Assembly: GCA_017435025.1 (NCBI GenBank)
Contig: JAFSFU010000106.1
Span: 1 to 5,285, forward strand
Length of the DNA: 5,285 bases
From: Lachnospiraceae bacterium
GTDB lineage: Bacteria; Bacillota_A; Clostridia; Lachnospirales; Lachnospiraceae
Direction of reading: 5' to 3'
A model generated the notes under the pieces. The model was given only the letters and a program-made list of their open reading frames with translations. It did not search any database and was not told the DNA's origin. Shown here one piece after another: positions 4,327 through 5,285 of the stretch. The position numbers and the translations under genes are program-made. Each line of letters starts with the position of its first letter. Positions within the stretch are counted from its first letter, which is position 1.

Positions 4327-5285
4327 ATGATTCAGCTGAAAAGCAGATGGGCCGATAAAGTAAACGCAGAAAATGTACATCAGGAATATCCGAGACCGAA
4401 TCTGGTGCGGGACAGCTATTGGAACCTGAATGGAGAATGGGAGTACTGTATTAACCAGAACATCCATGAAGCCGAATACGAAGGTACAATCCTGGTGCCG
4501 TTTTCCCCGGAAAGCTGTCTTTCCGGTGTGCAGAGAACGCTGAAACCCAAAGGGTTTCTGCATTACAGAAAAGCATTTACACTGCCTGCAGATTTTTGTA
4601 AGGGTCATGTTCTCCTTCATTTTGGTGCTGTGGACCAGGAATGCATCGTATATATGAACGGAAAAAAGATTGGAACTCATCGGGGCGGTTATCTGTCTTT
4701 CAGTTTTGATGTGACAGATGATCTGATTGACGGTGAGAATGTGCTGTCCTTGTGTGTGCGCGATATGACAGAAGAGAGTCCGCATGCTCGTGGAAAACAG
4801 AAGGTAAACAATAAGGGCAGTCTCAGTTCTCTGTTTTACACCCCGCAGAGCGGTATTTGGAAAACCGTCTGGATGGAGAGTGTCCCACAAACTTATGTGA
4901 AGAGCGTGAAGATCACGCCCAATTACGATGATGGAAGCGTTGGCCTACGGATCGATACGCATGGTTCCGTACCGATGGCACGGGTTCGGTTGTTTGATGA
5001 AGGCGAAACTGTAAAAGATGTGCATGTTGAGACCAATAAAGAGGTAACGGTAAAACTGGGTGCATTTAAAGCGTGGACACCGGATTCCCCCCATCTTTAC
5101 GATATGGAGATTACAGCCGGTGATGATGTTGTAAGTTCTTATTTCGGAATGAGAAAGTTCCATATGGAGAAAGATTCCAAAGGAATCCTGCGCTTTTTCC
5201 TGAATAATCGTCCGTTCTTTTTTAACGGTGTTCTGGATCAGGGTTACTGGCCGGAAAGCCTTCTGACACCGCCAAGTGATGAGGC
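4327..5285 (+). CDS. Glycoside hydrolase family 2 protein (beta-galactosidase/beta-glucuronidase superfamily), 5' part
   Basis: The frame is open from ATG 4327 to the right edge: 319 codons with no stop, so the gene is cut by the window. AGGAG (4315-4319) lies 7 nt before the ATG. The N-terminal sugar-binding (jelly-roll) domain shows YPRPNLVRDSYWNLNGEWEY (21-40), VPFSPESCLSG (57-67), HYRKAF, HFGAVDQECIVYMNGKKIG (98-116), HRGGY, FDVTDDLIDGENVL and YTPQSGIWKTVWME (171-184). An immunoglobulin-like domain follows (about 190-275). The start of the TIM barrel is marked by FGMRKF and by FFNGVLDQGYWPE (298-310). There is no signal peptide, so the enzyme should be cytoplasmic and act on imported beta-linked oligosaccharides or glycosides. 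The catalytic Glu pair lies beyond the window, so substrate cannot be assigned. The motif GVLDQGYWP replaces the GVN(R/K)HE of LacZ and GusA, pointing to a less characterised GH2 subgroup. No promoter fits between the spoVG terminator and this start. Confidence 0.92.
   Translation, partial: MIQLKSRWADKVNAENVHQEYPRPNLVRDSYWNLNGEWEYCINQNIHEAEYEGTILVPFSPESCLSGVQRTLKPKGFLHYRKAFTLPADFCKGHVLLHFGAVDQECIVYMNGKKIGTHRGGYLSFSFDVTDDLIDGENVLSLCVRDMTEESPHARGKQKVNNKGSLSSLFYTPQSGIWKTVWMESVPQTYVKSVKITPNYDDGSVGLRIDTHGSVPMARVRLFDEGETVKDVHVETNKEVTVKLGAFKAWTPDSPHLYDMEITAGDDVVSSYFGMRKFHMEKDSKGILRFFLNNRPFFFNGVLDQGYWPESLLTPPSDE

Noticed and set aside
3952..4890. Long open frame of 312 codons on the - strand
   Set aside because: It runs antisense through spoVG, the terminator hairpin and the GH2 gene, both of which have clear family motifs on the + strand. 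Its protein is rich in Cys, His and Phe with no recognisable domain.
1..5285. CRISPR array, tRNA/rRNA genes, insertion sequence ends or a defence system
   Set aside because: I saw no spaced direct repeats of CRISPR size, no cloverleaf or rRNA stretches, no transposase and no flanking inverted repeats. Every long segment is explained by the genes listed.

Overview
The window reads as chromosome of a Gram-positive, low-to-mid GC member of the Clostridia, most likely a gut-type Lachnospiraceae or a close relative. This placement rests on the glgC-glgD pair, a SpoVG homologue, strong AGGAGG-type ribosome binding sites, a textbook sigma-A promoter and a cytoplasmic family 2 glycoside hydrolase. 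No marker fixes the genus. All recognisable genes are on the + strand.

Layout: (1) Bases 1-42 look like the 3' end of an upstream gene, followed by a GC-rich hairpin (53-75) with a delayed T-run. (2) 103-1296 encodes a secreted lipoprotein built of about twelve degenerate YD-like repeats, with its own intrinsic terminator (1305-1347). (3) A near-consensus extended -10 promoter (1413-1441), covered by an imperfect inverted repeat, opens a unit of glgC (GTG start at 1503), glgD (2779-3900) and spoVG (3982-4257). This unit closes at a near-perfect intrinsic terminator (4271-4307). (4) From 4327 a glycoside hydrolase family 2 gene begins and runs off the right edge; its first 319 codons are present.

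Function: GlgC makes ADP-glucose, the committed step of bacterial glycogen synthesis. GlgD is its paralogue; it keeps the fold but has lost one metal-binding Asp and much of the nucleotide-binding signature, which fits a non-catalytic or weakly catalytic partner subunit. SpoVG, a small nucleic-acid-binding regulator, appears to be transcribed with them, because no terminator and no convincing promoter separates glgD from spoVG. The GH2 enzyme probably cleaves a beta-linked (oligo)saccharide inside the cell. The lipoprotein has no evident link to glycogen.

Most of the window is ordinary housekeeping and carbohydrate metabolism, and I see no new defence or mobile system. The points most worth a second look are the glg-spoVG linkage, the active-site loss in GlgD, the candidate operator over the glgC promoter, two start codons lying only 18-19 nt after terminator-like hairpins, and a colinear echo of the lipoprotein gene's leader inside its own coding sequence.
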